A stretch of 64,000 bases of DNA from Rachycentron canadum (GCA_038496675.1 CM076651.1:21952847-22016846); one strand, 5' to 3'. Positions 44,926-57,232 are shown, counted from the stretch's first letter. A program made the numbers and translations. The notes: a model not told the origin generated them from the sequence alone.

Positions 44926-46779
44926 AGCTGATTTCAGCTAATATCACCTGAAGGCATCAGCATTTCTGTCAGTACCAGGTTTAAAGAAAGTAAAAATTAG
45001 CTGTCTGCTGTCTAATATTATCTATTGAAAACTCCAGAGGCAGTGCTTGCATGTCATTGGGGAACCATCTTCTTGCTTTGGAGGTTCACTATTGTGGTAG
45101 TATTAGCTGAAGCTAATTCTTTCAGTAATTGAATTTTGAATTGGCTTAAGCTAAGGTAGCCTTGTAAGCAAATCAGATGAGACTGTGGAATAGTCACTCT
45201 CCAAAACCACATGTATTATGAGATAGCATTTTGTGTTTTCAATGACAGTAGTTATTTCACCCAGTCTAACTACAGTCTAACTTCCTGGCATTTGTTGGGC
45301 AAGGGCAATGTTTTCACTAATCTTTGTTGGTGAGGGTATTGTCTCCGTTTGTGCTTACACTGGCACTGGCAATAGCTTTTACTGATCTAGGTGGTAGTTT
45401 AGCCCCCGCTCATAGAGTACATTAAGTGCCTCTGATGAGGGTTACCCAAGCTATTATGTTGATGCCCCTTATGGCCCCTCTAAGCCTGATGATAACCATA
45501 ATCTTTTCTCCTGTTGTCTCGTGCACCTGAGGAAGGGTCTTTAGAGCACCCTTGCATAAATTGTAGCTTCATGCATTACAGGATGCCAGGTTGGCCAAGG
45601 TGAAGAGTCTCTCCTTCACAGACCAGCTCAACCTAGACACCGCAGGTGCAAGTAAGATGAGTAGTAAGGGAATGCAGAGTTATGGATCCAAAACTGACAC
45701 CCTGTCTAACCACTTAAGATCAACAGAGAGCCAGCTGGATTCCAGCGAATGAGATCATGGTGGGCTCACCACAGGGGCTTTTTGAGGACCATGCTTGTAA
45801 GACTTAGTTATTTAATTTAAAGTCAATAGGACTCATACTGTGGCAGGGACAGTCTTTCAAATGTTTTAACCCCCAGTTATAGCGCCACCATTGGTCTGAA
45901 ATAATTTTTTGTGAAGCATTGATTCATCATTCCTTGTTATTATTTTATGTTTATCATGCATTGTATTTCTCATCCCAGCTCTAGGTAAATAGAGCAAAGA
46001 CTTACATTGGCAGTTATTGATAAATAGCCCCTGCCTACTTTTATCATTCAACATTCCGCCAGAACATGGCTTAATGGAATGAAAATACATTTTTCGAGCC
46101 TTAATTAAAACTCCACCATGTTCATATTTATCATCATCTTTCCATAATGTTAATTGAACATTATTAAACATTAATGTTTTGTGTTCATGGTGGAAGATGG
46201 ATGTGCAAGTTATATGGATAAACTGCAGATCAAACAAAAGTTCTACAGAAATGTACTTGCGTCTCCAGTTGAAACAATACTGAACCCAAAACATATGCCA
46301 GCCCCAAGGGAATAAAACATTTTTGCCACCACTTTTTTGGCTATTAGCAATTCTGACGTTTAATTTCTCCTTCATTTTTTTTCCCCATGTGAACTCTGTT
46401 CTTTATACTGCCACATGCTCCAAGTAACTTTTATTTATAACCTCTCTTTTTACTCTTCAAAACCAACAGAATCAAACAGTGGATGCGCCTCAAAATATTT
46501 TTGTAACTTCTTAATCAAAAGAATTTAATTATAGTTTTAATTTTGAGGATTTTTGATGCTTTCATTTAACACCTCCTCCTCCTCCACTACAGTTAGGCCC
46601 TGAATTCAGGTTACTAATTACTACTGCAATTCTAATTGCGGTAACCTGACTTCAGATGGACATTACCTCGCATCAACCCACAAGAGACCCAGGCAGACAA
46701 CATGGCCTGGCCCCTCCTCTAAGATACACTACAAGTACACTACAGAGACAGACCGAAAGACAATTTGAAGTCATACCCA

Positions 46780-47640
46780 TTAAAGTTGGCACAAAGGATT
46801 CTCATATCACTATCATTGGTTTATTAAGACCCCTGTCCTCAAAGGATGCTCTAAAATCTATTCTGATGTTTTATACTATGTTTCTGCATACATCACAAAT
46901 AAAGACAAGTTAGGCCATTGGCAGCTACCTGCAACTTTTAAGGTGAAATCTTTTCAGTCTATCTCCATACCTAAAATCTGGAAGGCTGTCTATGTTCTTA
47001 TCTTGCATAAAGATGGAGATCCCTCAGAGTTGAGCAACTACTGTCTGATTATCAAACTCTTGGTCAAGATCTTTGAATCTCAGGTGAATTTGAGATTAAA
47101 AGATACTTTATAATGCTAGTTTAAGTGCAGGGTTGTGGATCTGTCCAAGTCTTTTAATTCAGTGGATTATGAACCACCGCTGAACATATTTAATGTTGGC
47201 TTCAGTCTGAAGGCTGTTAAATGGTTCAGAAATTATTTTGTTGATCAAACCCAGCGTGTCTGTGCAGAGGGCTAATTCAGATTTTCTTCAGATAACCAAA
47301 GGTGTCCCCCTGGATTCTATTTTCAGGTCTATTATTTTCTATTTATGCAAATGACTTGAATAAGGACAAATCCACATATAAGATGAAGACAGCACAGTCA
47401 TTTATACGTGTTCCTTCCATAGAAAAAGCAGTAACTTGTGGAAGCTACGTTTCTGCCTGTAATTTGCTGTTGTCTGCAGATGGACAGCATTGACCATCTG
47501 CAGACAACAGCACTGATATACAGTATATTTATCAAGCATTATCAAGCAATACTGAATTCTGTTGTAAGAATCATTTATTTTGATTTCTGTAACATGAATC
47601 GTTTAAATCATCTAATCTGATAAAGTGTATAAATGTAAAA
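46780..47640 (+). pseudogene. LINE fragment (endonuclease end and RT) in ephb2 intron 1
   Basis: Pieces include GLLRPLSSKDALKSI (endonuclease-like), SIPKIWKAVYVLILHKDGDP with LSNYCLI, then LSKSFNSVDYEPPLNIF with KAVKWFRNY, SGLLFSIYANDLN and NSVVRIIYFDFC. RT block order is conserved but frames shift and the catalytic Y-A-D-D block is not found. Clade uncertain (CR1/Rex-like). Confidence 0.7.
47465..47512. repeat. Perfect 19-bp hairpin, 10-nt loop, in LINE fragment
   Basis: TGCTGTTGTCTGCAGATGG at 47465-47483 and its reverse complement at 47494-47512. Confidence 0.95.
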
Positions 47641-47975
47641 TAATATGTTCAACATATCAGTGTAATTAATATACATAAACTTGCCATTTTTTTAAAATAT
47701 TTTGTATGTGTTGTATTTATTTATGTTGTATTTACTGATATGGACAGTGCTAGTAAAAGACAATAAAATAAAATCTAGGTCAAAACCTAGTACATGGCTG
47801 GACTGCATCATAGGTTATTCACATTCACTGTCAGCTGTTTTCAGCTCAATATCAGTTTGCTTATCATCTCCTCTTACTTGTACAGTATTTTTCACAATAA
47901 AACTCTTCTCATATGAATGTTTTTCAGTTTGTGTTATCAGACAACAGGACAAGTTTGAAACAGTCTGTTAAGACT

Positions 47976-48014
47976 ACATGTTAACTGCAACAGAGACTGT
48001 TGCAGTTAACATGT
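47976..48014. repeat. Perfect 18-bp hairpin, 3-nt loop
   Basis: ACATGTTAACTGCAACAG, AGA, then the reverse complement. Pairing resumes outside after a small bulge (TTAAGA/TCTTAA). Confidence 0.95.
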
Positions 48015-51000
48015 CTTAATGGACTGACAGCAGCAGCAGACGTCTGACAAACTTGACATCAGTTAATGATACTCAGAGTAGGTTGGGACTCATTGCATCC
48101 CCTCACTCATGGCCAAATACGCTCTTTTTTGGAAAGTAACTAAACTTCGTTGAAAGAGACACAAGATTGTTACCTCTGGGAACGAAAATCAGTCAGCAAG
48201 CTGACCAATAGTATAACCTTAGTCATTCACACAGCATTCAGTTGATCAATGATATAACTTCACTCACTCAGTGCCTGACATTTTGGAGCTAAAATGAGAA
48301 TGTAGAGCATAATGAGAAAAGTACTGGAGGAAAATACAGCTAAATGCTCAAAAATTACAAGGCCAATGACCATGAGCAAGGGTAATGCGAACAAAAGAGG
48401 AGCAGGGCCAACCATAGCATGTGTTACTATCATAACTTCCTGAGTTGATTTCATGTTTTTAAAATAATATATGGCCTGTAGTTGTAGTCTCAGGAACTGA
48501 AGTGAAAGGTAACAAGTGGACAGGTTAGCCACAGACTAGACTAGACACAATGAAAACATAAAACTACTTCAGGAGAATTTTCATGGATTAGCTGCACTGG
48601 GCATGGTCTGGCCATTGATGTGACACTGCTTTGGCTATCTGTCATAGTGAAGCGACCATAGGCCAGTGAAGAACTGGGTCATGGGTGTTTTGATGCTTGA
48701 TGTTTTCTGTCACTGCTCCCAAAGGCGAAAGAGGTCTGTGCTCCTAACACTGCATATTGATTGGCTACTGAACGACCAAACAGTTTTACGATTGCAGAGT
48801 TGGTTGTGTGAAATGCTCATAATACAATATATCCATTAAATTTAATTACCTGCACTGATAGGAGGCTGACTGCTGGGAATTTTATAGGATGGTACTAAAC
48901 CTTATTTGGACTACTTCAACTGTGTTAGCAAAGCTGGCTTTGAAAGCTTGAGAATTCTTTCCAGCCCTCCAACAATTCAGCAATACCGGAACAGCCACTG
49001 AATTCTGATGATCACAAATAAACCATTTGGCTTCTAGCCTGAGCTAGAAACTGAACAATCTCAAAGAATCGCATCACAACTGTCCAGACTCCTCATTAAA
49101 ATTTAGAATTGTCTATTTAAATTGTCATATGCCAATTAAAGTCATCTTATTTTCTGTTAACTTGTAAACTGATATGGTAAATTAATCAATGCTCTATGAA
49201 ACTAACAAGCAGTAAATTCTGCTGGGACCTGTGTGTCTTATTGTACTACTCCATAAGGCCAGGACAGATTACTCAAAGAAATTGCAGCGATACAGAACCT
49301 GAGCTTGTCCAACTTTTATTCCCTGGGGTAAATCAAGAACTAAAAATACCATACCTTTTGTTTCCCAAAACACATTTCAATATTTTCTTTAGATCTTTAA
49401 ATGTTTCAAGAAACTCAGTTAAGTACCTTATTTACTTGTGTCTAATTAAGTTGGTCAGTCATACTTGCAGCATTGGAATTAGAGTTCTATTTACAGATTG
49501 ACACTAAAAATCACAATAAAAATTCCAGACAGTATTATAATTTAAATTATCACAGTGGTCAATTACCATGGTTAATTACTGTGCTTTATTTGACTTACAT
49601 TGTTGTCTGCATGGCATCAACCAGCAACAGTCTCCCAGATGCATGCATAGAAAGCCACGTGGTGAAAACATGGCAGAAGGCAGTGACAGAGCTTCACAGG
49701 ATTTTTCAGCCTTCTAATACCCTCTTTACACCAAAGTTAGCAAGCATATTATAGAGCATATTTTTGTTTAGTAAGTAAACCATTTAAAAAAAAAAAAAAA
49801 AAGTGATTGACACCTTTTTCACTGTCAGCCACTGAGCCTTCGCGCGAGACGCTTTGGTTGGGGATTGTGTGTTATGGTGTGTTGCTGTAGCTCAGGAACA
49901 CACAAGCACAGTGTAGCCATGGTTATTCTGGTTTAACAGCACTGCGCTGGGCAGGAGACAGGTGTGTTTACAGTGCCTGTGCTCCAATGTTATAACAAAT
50001 ATAATAACAATTGCTATTAGCTATCTATTTACAGAGTGGGAATGCAGCAGACAAACCCAGTACTGCTACTGGTCCTTTGTCCTCATCTGTGACACAGATG
50101 TCTTGGTAAAGCTATTATTTCAGTATTTAAATGCAAACATTCACTTGGTGAAATGATTTCAAGTTGTGTTTAATAACTAACATTTTAACAACACCCTGAT
50201 AACACTGATAACCTTGAATATTTTGATCTTAATTGTGATATTAAATTTTTGAAAGAAAATAGAATGTGAACGTGAAGAAATTACGCTCTCAAAAGACCAT
50301 GTTCTTGAATAAATATGAAAAAAAAAAAAAAACTTCATACTTTCTCCTAAGTGATAGTCCTGTGTGACGTCCTCCTTTGCTCCTGTCATAATAACTATGA
50401 CCACTAGAAGTCACATAACAATAAAACATAACTGTGGGTCATTAGTGTTCCTTTAAATTTGGCTTCATGAAATGTAGTCTGTTGTCTATGTCAGGAATTT
50501 AAATGTAATCCTTCTAAAATCAACCCAATGTGCGACCCAAACACAAAACAAACCAATTGCAGGGACAAACATTGTCATGCTGACGATGTGTTGAATTAAG
50601 AATTTGTTTGGAAGCAGAACTACAACTGTAATTGTGATCATCTAATGTGGTTCCCCGTGTTTATCCAGAGTTGAGACACTGTCTTGTAGAAAGTCTCCAA
50701 CTGGTTAACCCAGCTACACTTTTTTCAGATTCAAATAAAATAAATATATATAATAAACATAAACGAAATGATATTTGCTAACATAAGCAAGCTAAAAGAT
50801 AGTCTCCCTTTTCTGTGTCTGATATCTTATTCATCCAAAATCATACCACACAATTATATAACCACACTGACTTTCTTCCTTATATGGCACCCAGTCCTCA
50901 CCGACACAAAAGTAAACATATACAATTAATATAAAAGGCCAATCAGTGTCAATATCAGTCTACAGACAATGAAATTTCATATATATATATATATAGCCCT

Positions 51001-51641
51001 GCAATGGGATTGAACTGTTAAGATACAGTGATATAACAGGATTATACTGTGGGTAATTAATGCACTATGCCACATACATCATTATTTTGTCACAAACCGT
51101 TCTATGGTTCAGATCATACTCCCATGTTAAATGGTGATAATCATGACACAGGAAGACGCAGCAAGTTCCATGATATTGTCTGTAGACATTGACACCGATA
51201 TGAATTTTACATTAACTGGGGATTAACATTAACTTTACATTAACATTAACATTAACTGGCTCTTAAAAATCTTAACACTCTTCACAGACACACAGGTAGG
51301 TCTGCTGTGGTTAAAATTACGAATCTGCAAGCACAGTAAGGGAAAAATGTAAACAAATTTCACCAGCTAACAAACATCAGTTAAACTGGAACACGGGTGG
51401 CCTGATGGCAGATAAAGAGGTAAGGGAGATAGGCAGATTAATTGAACCTAACCTACTAATTGTAGCCTTAGCTTTAACACGGTGCAGTGGGCTTTATTAC
51501 AGCTACATAAATAAACAGACTTCACTAGTTTTTATTTTCCACTCTTTTCTTCGCATTTGACTGCTGACTGAGCTCTGCTGTCCTCTCTCTAAGCCGCTCT
51601 GCCCACACGCGTCCATTCACACTGAGAAAGGAATGGCTTAC

Positions 51642-51735
51642 CTTCGACAGCCCACACCGCTGGCAGTATCCATAGAAAACAGAAGAAATCCATAATTATT
51701 CCTGGCACTCGACTGTAAAACGCCGATGCGTTCAT
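51642..51735 (-). CDS. ephb2: ephb2 exon 1: start codon and signal peptide
   Basis: Encodes 31 codons plus one base. The distal Met is at 51735 and a second in-frame Met at codon 15 (51693). The peptide after Met15 is a classical signal sequence, MDFFCFLWILPAVWA, followed by VE, so cleavage after WA is likely. The donor is GAAG|GTAAGC (phase 1), and joining to exon 2 gives the mature N-terminus VEEVLMDSTT typical of EphB2. Both Mets give a usable secretion signal. The shorter start gives 982 residues, closer to the usual length. I see no in-frame stop in roughly 75 bp upstream of the first Met, so the start choice is open. Confidence 0.85.
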
Positions 51736-51960
51736 CGCGTAGCCGTGCAGCAGCGGGCCATTGACTGTGGATTCATTCAGAGATGTAGAGCATAATCGTC
51801 ATCAGCAGATGCAAAGGTTTAAAGGCTGGGGAGACGCTAATCAGCCAAGTTTGGGCGAAACCAATAAGAAGGGGGTGGATGAACACCAGGAAAACAACAT
51901 CAACAGTGGCACCCAATTGCATCGAATAATGATCAGTTTTTATCCATATACCACTGCCCC
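51736..51960 (-). promoter_or_regulatory. ephb2: Probable ephb2 promoter / 5'UTR
   Basis: The region just upstream of exon 1 is locally rich in CpG (for example around 51600-51760) compared with the AT-rich surroundings. It carries a CCAAT pentamer on the plus strand at about 51861-51865, which is an inverted CCAAT box relative to the gene. No TATA box is obvious. The transcription start is not visible, so the extent is inference. Confidence 0.4.
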
Positions 51961-51969
51961 CTGACCTCC

Positions 51970-53460
51970 ATGGTAAACTTCATGAGGTTAAGGGAAGTTG
52001 TGAAGCAAAAAAAAAAAAAAATTCCTATTTGATTTTTGTTCATAGACAAAATATGAAGTAAAGCAGAGAAACTGAAATAAAGTAGGGGTAATCGGCCGCT
52101 GCAGCCATGACAGAAGCCATGCATCTAGTGTGTCCACTGCCATAATGGGCACTTTGTAATGGCCCTAACAGTGAATTTACTCTACTCAAATTATCTTTGA
52201 GCAAACTTTCACAATACCATTTAGGTTATTGTTGTCCCTTAGAGACAACCCATTAAACTAGCAAAAAAAAAATTAGGAAGTTATTCAAGATTTATTCAGA
52301 ATTATATAAAATATATCATTTCAGACATGAAATGACTCAAGCTTTTGCAATAAGTGACAAATGACTCTTTTGTCACAACTGACAATTTTTGACTATTTTG
52401 GCTGAAATCACTAATTAATTCTTTAGATTTTGATACATTAATGCCAAGGAAGCTATCATCACATTATTTAACAAAGTCAGGTAGGACATAAACATGATCT
52501 GACTCCAAGCTCAAGAAGAGACAAGAGTTTCACTTGGTATGTGCCCTCTTGAGAAGTCCTAAAGCTGTTTATACAGTATACCACATTTATGCTGGGCTGT
52601 CCATTCACCAAAACCTGCAGTATGTAGGATAGACATTAAAAGACACATACTGTTCAAGTTTCACACTGTGAAGTTTGATGAATAATTAGGTGATCTGATC
52701 TCTAAATACAGACAATAAATACATACTGTAGACATATGGTTTTTGTGCGCACTGTACATACGGGACAAATGTCTTTTAATACATGTATATATGAAAAAAG
52801 GAGAGGGAACAAATGAGAAAGAGAGGATGAGGGTGAGAAAGATTGCAAGAGAATGAGAGCAAGGGCTGTGTGAGGAAATAGAGCAGAAGAATATGAGCTT
52901 GACAAAAAAGAATCCAGCCTGCCTACAGATGAGTGAGGGCTGCAAAACAACAGATTAAAGGAACCCATGGCTTGTTCCCATGGAAACCTTTGCCCAGGGA
53001 GATGGTGATGAGAAAGCAGCAGATTGTAGGTCAGTCGAGCCATCAGTGATCTAATCAGATGTAATCTGTCTTGACTTGTGGGTCATAGTGCTTTTCTGTG
53101 GCTACATTCACTGTAAGAGGTCCAAATACTGCTAACAGAGCAGAACAGTGTCTCTGTGATCAATGGAGGACTGTTCTATGAACAAGGTGTAATGGAATAA
53201 ATACATAATAATTATCTTTATATATAGGTATGAAGAGGGAGGAGAAAAAAGAAAACAAACCAAATGCAACAGCTGTCTGTTCACACACCTGACAGTGGTC
53301 AGCACACACTGGTCAGAAAGATCTCTGGAGGAGGTTGACTCTGAGGTGTGAAAAGTGAGGAATTGTGGGAGATGATGTTCACCTCAGCCTTCCTTTGTCT
53401 ATGGAACATAGAAACATGTCGTATTCTTAAGTATTTAGCTTTCATATCATTTAATATTAT
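51970..53460. other. Upstream flank of ephb2, no gene seen
   Basis: AT-rich DNA with an A run at 52006-52021 and a purine-rich block at 52790-52870. Open frames on the minus strand at 52661-53043 are low-complexity artefacts of that block. Confidence 0.6.
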
Positions 53461-53469
53461 CATAATCTT

Positions 53470-53700
53470 TTCAAACCATTCCAGTCCACCTTCAGAGTCT
53501 GTTTTTACAGTGAGACAGCACTCACTAAAATGTTAAATGATCTGCTCTCTATGTATTCCGACTCCTCCTCTTTGCTCTGTGCAGCCTTTGATACCATAGA
53601 TCATGGTATTGTCCTTGACAAAGCAAAGCAAATTCAGTGTCTTTGGCCAGGCTCTCAACTGGTTAAAGTCTTATTTATTTGTCAGAACTCTGTGATAACA
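53470..53700 (+). mobile_element. LINE RT fragment
   Basis: Encodes a frame-broken L2-like RT piece: QSGFRVCFYSETALTKMLND followed by LCAAFDTIDHGIVLDKA. It ends before the Gypsy protease sequence and is independent of LINE copy C. Confidence 0.7.
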
Positions 53701-53754
53701 CAACATTGACTTACCCTGCTCAGAAATATGGTGTACCCCAGGACTCTGTATGAT

Positions 53755-54184
53755 TCACTGGTCATCACATTCACTTCCTCTCCAAGTACTTGTAGACTCC
53801 GGTGCGATGATGATGGCTTTATCGACTCTGACCTTATTACACAAGCCCATATCCCCATTGAAGAATTATCAGAATCCAAGGAAGTGTTAGCAATAGATGG
53901 TAGACTGCTTCACCATGTCACTCACTGCACTGCTCCTGTCACCCTGACATTATCTGGTAATCATCACGAGGACATTTCCCTATTTGTCATTTCATCCCCC
54001 ATGTCACCTGTTGTATTAGGTCTGCCATAGTTAAAAATTCACAACCCCAATATTGACTGGTCCTCTGCATCCATCTCTAATTGGAGTCTGTACTGCCATT
54101 CACTCTGCCTTCAGTCTGCTGTACCTGCTAGTGTCACTCCGCCTCCTTCTCCCCCGGAAGACATTGACCTTACCAATTTAACGA
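53755..54184 (+). pseudogene. Ty3/Gypsy retrotransposon, protease region (5' part of split element)
   Basis: DNA around 53790-53803 encodes V-D-S-G-A, the aspartic protease motif, in one frame. The continuation (DDGFIDSDLITQAHIPIEEL, ISLFVISSPMSPVVLGLPW, NPNIDWSSASISNW) is in another, so a one-base frameshift sits at the active site. This domain pattern is typical of fish Gypsy elements. It is interrupted by LINE copy C; the RT part continues at 57878. Confidence 0.85.
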
Positions 54185-54192
54185 GTGACGAT

Positions 54193-54642
54193 ATGTTTAG
54201 CCGTACACGGTCATTCCACCGCTGGATGTCTAGGTGGTGCTTAACAAACAACGTGGCTTATATAGACAACTGGAGCTCCTTCTGGGGAAAGCCTGGTCTG
54301 TTTAGGAGGGATGGCGTCCACCCTACTTTGGGTGGTGCATCCCTCTTATCTAGAAACATAGCACATTCTGTTAGCCATCCTAACCCCTTACAAGCACCCG
54401 GAGTTCAGACCAGCAGGCAGAGCCGCAGTCTTACACGCCCCTCTGCAGGTGCCTTCGTGCTGTCACCCACCCAGCCCCCTCTCTGTCCCATAGAAACTGT
54501 GTCTGCCTCGAGGCTGTATAAGCCTAAACCCAAATCTGGAGGAGTCATTCATAGCAACTTAGTAAAAATCAAAACCACTGCTCCAGCAAACCAACCCAAT
54601 AAAACTATTAAATGTGATCTCTCTCTTCCAAGTCTCTCCTAG
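54193..54642 (+). pseudogene. LINE copy C ORF1 C-terminus, SGNH/esterase-like block
   Basis: Contains WMSRWCLTNNVAYIDNWSSF, GKPGLFRRDGVHPTLGGASL. The D-G-V-H motif corresponds to the catalytic Asp/His block of SGNH (GDSL) hydrolases found in ORF1 of several CR1/L2-superfamily LINEs. The upstream part with the nucleophile Ser is missing because the copy is 5' truncated. The rest is Pro/Ser-rich linker leading to the ORF1/ORF2 junction. Confidence 0.75.
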
Positions 54643-55610
54643 TGAATGATTTAATTACAAATCACCAAATTGATCTATTAACCCTCACTGAAACCTGGTT
54701 GCAGCAGGATGAATATGTTAGTTTAAATGAATCTACCCCTCCTGGTTACATTAACTACCATGTGCCACATGTCACTGGTAGAGGAGGAGGAGTGGCTGCA
54801 GTTTATCAGTCAAATCTGCTTATCAACCCTTGGCCTAATGTTTCGTATGATTCATTTGAAAGTCCCCCCGCACCTTATTCTAAGTTCTTAGAAGAATTTC
54901 CAGACTTTCTGTCAAACTTAGCAATGGAATCAGACAAAGTCATTATAGTGGGTGACTTCAACATTCATGTGGACGTTGATGATGATTGTCTGGCTATTGT
55001 ATTCAAGTCTCTCTTAGATTCAATTGGCTTCTCTCAGAGGGTGAATAAACCAACTCACTCCTTTAATCATGCCCTTGACTTAGTACTAACCTATGGGATA
55101 GAAGCTGAGCACATTACAGTTTTCCCTCAAAACCCTGTCCTGTCTGACCATTCTTTAATAACATTTGAATTTACCTTAACAAATTATGCTTTACTTGGGA
55201 AAAAGCCCCACTACAGTAGATGTTTATCTGATATTGCTGCCTCTAGATTTAAAGAGCTCATTCCAGCAGAGCTTGCCGCCACACTGTGTAACAGCATTAC
55301 AATGCTAGAATGTGGAAGCTATGCTGATTTTACTCCCTTGCAGGTAGATTATCTTGTAGATAGCACTGCAGCAGCACTCCTTGGGACGCTCGATGCCGTA
55401 GCCCCTCTGAAAAAGAAGGTTATCAACCACAAGAGAATAGCTCCCTGGTACAGCCTGAACCTGCGCACCTTGAAGCAGAAGACCAGACAGCTGGAAAGGA
55501 AAACACATTCCAGCCAACATGTGGAAGACTGTCAAGCCTGGAAGGATAGTTTATTAATATATATAAAAAAGAACTTTGTAAAACCAGAAGCACATACTAT
55601 TCATTTTTAA
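54642..55610 (+). pseudogene. LINE copy C endonuclease (APE-type)
   Basis: Apurinic endonuclease-like domain with TETWLQ, GDFNIHVDVDD and SDHSLITFEF motifs (catalytic Glu, GDFN, SDH). Compared with copy A, about 30 residues are missing after DSFESP, where the YRPPGPYSEF-type segment should be, which removes part of the fold. The ORF ends at a stop at 55608; the protein should continue into the RT ORF. Confidence 0.8.
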
Positions 55611-55746
55611 TAGAAAAGAATAAAAACAACCCCAGGTTCTTTTCAGCACTGTAGCCAGGCTGACCAAGAACCATAGTGATGTTGAGCCATGCATCCCTCT
55701 GACTCTCAACAGCAATGATTTCCTAAATTTCTTTACTGAAAAGATT

Positions 55747-56823
55747 GTGAATATTAGAGCAAAGATTGCCAATGATAGACCACAGATTTTAGTGCCAATA
55801 GAAGCATCTCCCAGACTTGATGCATACCTTGAAAGCTTCTCCCCCATTGACCTGTCAGACCTAACTTCTGCAATTACCTCTTCTAAATCAGCCACATGTC
55901 TACTTGATCCAGTCCCACCAAGACTGCTCAAGGATGTCTTCCCCTTAGTTAACACCTCTATACTGAACCAGATCAATCTTTCCTTAGTCACAGGTTATGT
56001 GCCACAGGCCTTTAAGGTGGCAGTTATTAATCCCTTACTTAAAAAGCCTTCTCTAGATCCAGGTGTGTTAGCAAATTATAGGCCCATATCCAACCTTCCC
56101 TATATCTCCAAGATCCTTGAGATGGTGGTTCTAAAGCAGCTACATGAGCACCTGCACAGTAATGAACTGTTTGAAGCTTTCCAATCTGGATTCAGAGAAC
56201 ACCACAGCACTGAAACAGCACTGGTAAAAGTCTCTAACGATCTTCTTATAGCTTCTGATAGAGATCTTGTCTCTATACTTGTACTACTGGACTGTGCTGA
56301 ATTTGACACCACTGACCACAGCATTCTGCTGCAGAGACTAGACCATGAAATTGGGATTAAAGGCTCTGCCCTAAAATGGTTTAAATCATACTTATCCGAT
56401 AGGTTTCAGTTTGTTAATGTTAACAATGACCATTCAGAGTGCAGCAGAGTTTCGTATGGCGTACCACAGGTCTCAGTTTTAGGGCCAATTCTTTTCATTC
56501 TTTACATACTCCCATTAGGTGATATAATCCGGAAACACTCGATCGACTTCCATTGCTATGCAGATGATACCCAGCTCTACTTATCAATAGAACCAGATGA
56601 TAAAAGCCGCCTCATCAATCTGCAAGAATGCCTAAAAGACAAGACTATGCGCAGCATAGCCAAAATTAAGAATATCCTCTCTCAGAGCGATGCTGAGAAA
56701 CTAGTCCATGCATTTATCACCTCTAGGCTGGACTACTGTAACTCTCTGTTGTCAGGATGTCCGAAAAACTCTCTAGAGAGTCTGCAGTTAGTCCAGAAAG
56801 CTGCAGCAAGGATATTGACATGA
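55747..56823 (+). pseudogene. LINE copy C reverse transcriptase
   Basis: RT of the L2/CR1 superfamily. Blocks NYRPISNLPYISKILEMVVL, FQSGFREHHSTETALVKVSN, GVPQVSVLGPILFILY and the catalytic HCYADDTQLYLS are present. Damage: the palm Asp block reads DCAEFDTTDH instead of the usual A-F-D-T-x-D-H spacing, and Val replaces Gly in GVPQG. An internal deletion after LQECLKD removes the thumb-side segment. A TGA at 56821 cuts off the C-terminal domain. The element cannot be autonomous. Confidence 0.85.
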
Positions 56824-56946
56824 GTTAGTAAAAGAGAACACATCTCTCCCCCTTTAGCTTCTCTCCATTGGCTTCCTGTAGGATATCGAGTAGACTTCAA
56901 AATCCTTCTGCTGACTTATAAAGCCCTTAATGACAAAGACCTCATA

Positions 56947-57159
56947 GTGTCTTATTATCCTACCAGAGCACTTCGCTCCCAGAATGCAGGTCTGTTAGTG
57001 ACTCCCAGTATCTTTAAAAACAGACTGGGAGGTAGAGCCTTCAGTTATCGGGCTCCTTTACTGTGGAACAAACTCTCTCCGTGGGTCAGAGAGGCAGACA
57101 CTCTCACTACATTTAAGACTAGGCTTAAAACCTTGCTCTACTACAGAGTGTTTAGTTAG
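56947..57159 (+). pseudogene. LINE copy C C-terminal domain
   Basis: Continuation of ORF2 after the stop at 56821. It includes ASLHWLPV upstream and RALRSQNAGLLVTPS, SYRAPLLWNKLS and FKTRLKTLLYY, the conserved end of L2-like ORF2. Stop at 57157-57159. Confidence 0.8.
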
Positions 57160-57232
57160 GGCCGGTTCAGGTAGCTCTGAACCATTTTTATGCTGCTATA
57201 GGCTTAGACTGCTGGGGGACACATCAGGTTAC

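Larger units (their letters stand above)
40823..51641. other. ephb2 intron 1
   Basis: 10.8-kb first intron. Recognised contents are the repeats at 41780-42130 and 44741-44925, the LINE fragment at 46780-47640 and two hairpins. The stretches 42130-44740, 44930-46660 and 48020-51640 contain no coding or transposon signal I can support. 45866-46660 is a candidate regulatory element (see findings). Confidence 0.6.
12640..51735 (-). other. ephb2: ephb2 locus: EphB2-type ephrin receptor tyrosine kinase gene, 16 coding exons
   Basis: Receptor tyrosine kinase at the plasma membrane that binds B-type (and some A-type) ephrins on neighbouring cells and signals in axon guidance, boundary formation and synapse development (family knowledge). 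Coding lengths read from splice sites are 94, 65, 685, 156, 336, 125, 163, 109, 65, 123, 248, 216, 150, 191, 156 and 109 bp. They total 2991 bp, with matching phases and no internal stop. Residue map from the first Met: signal peptide 1-29, ephrin-binding domain about 33-215, Cys-rich/EGF about 216-333, FN3 334-445 and 446-541, TM about 554-576, kinase about 632-895, SAM about 915-980, C-terminal VEV. EphB2 rather than EphB1/B3/B4 is inferred from remembered signatures (EVCSG, IIHLEGVV, ENGSLDSFLR, SVEV end). Whether it is the a or b teleost co-orthologue cannot be told. The one anomaly is exon 4, which is inverted. Confidence 0.95.

Noticed and set aside
45866..46375. 169-codon open frame on the minus strand as a gene
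   Set aside because: No domain, no splice context, AT-rich composition. One frame of this length is roughly expected by chance in 64 kb over six frames. Kept only as part of a possible non-coding element.
51220..51275. ACATTAACATTA direct repeats as a satellite
   Set aside because: Only a few units; simple local slippage.
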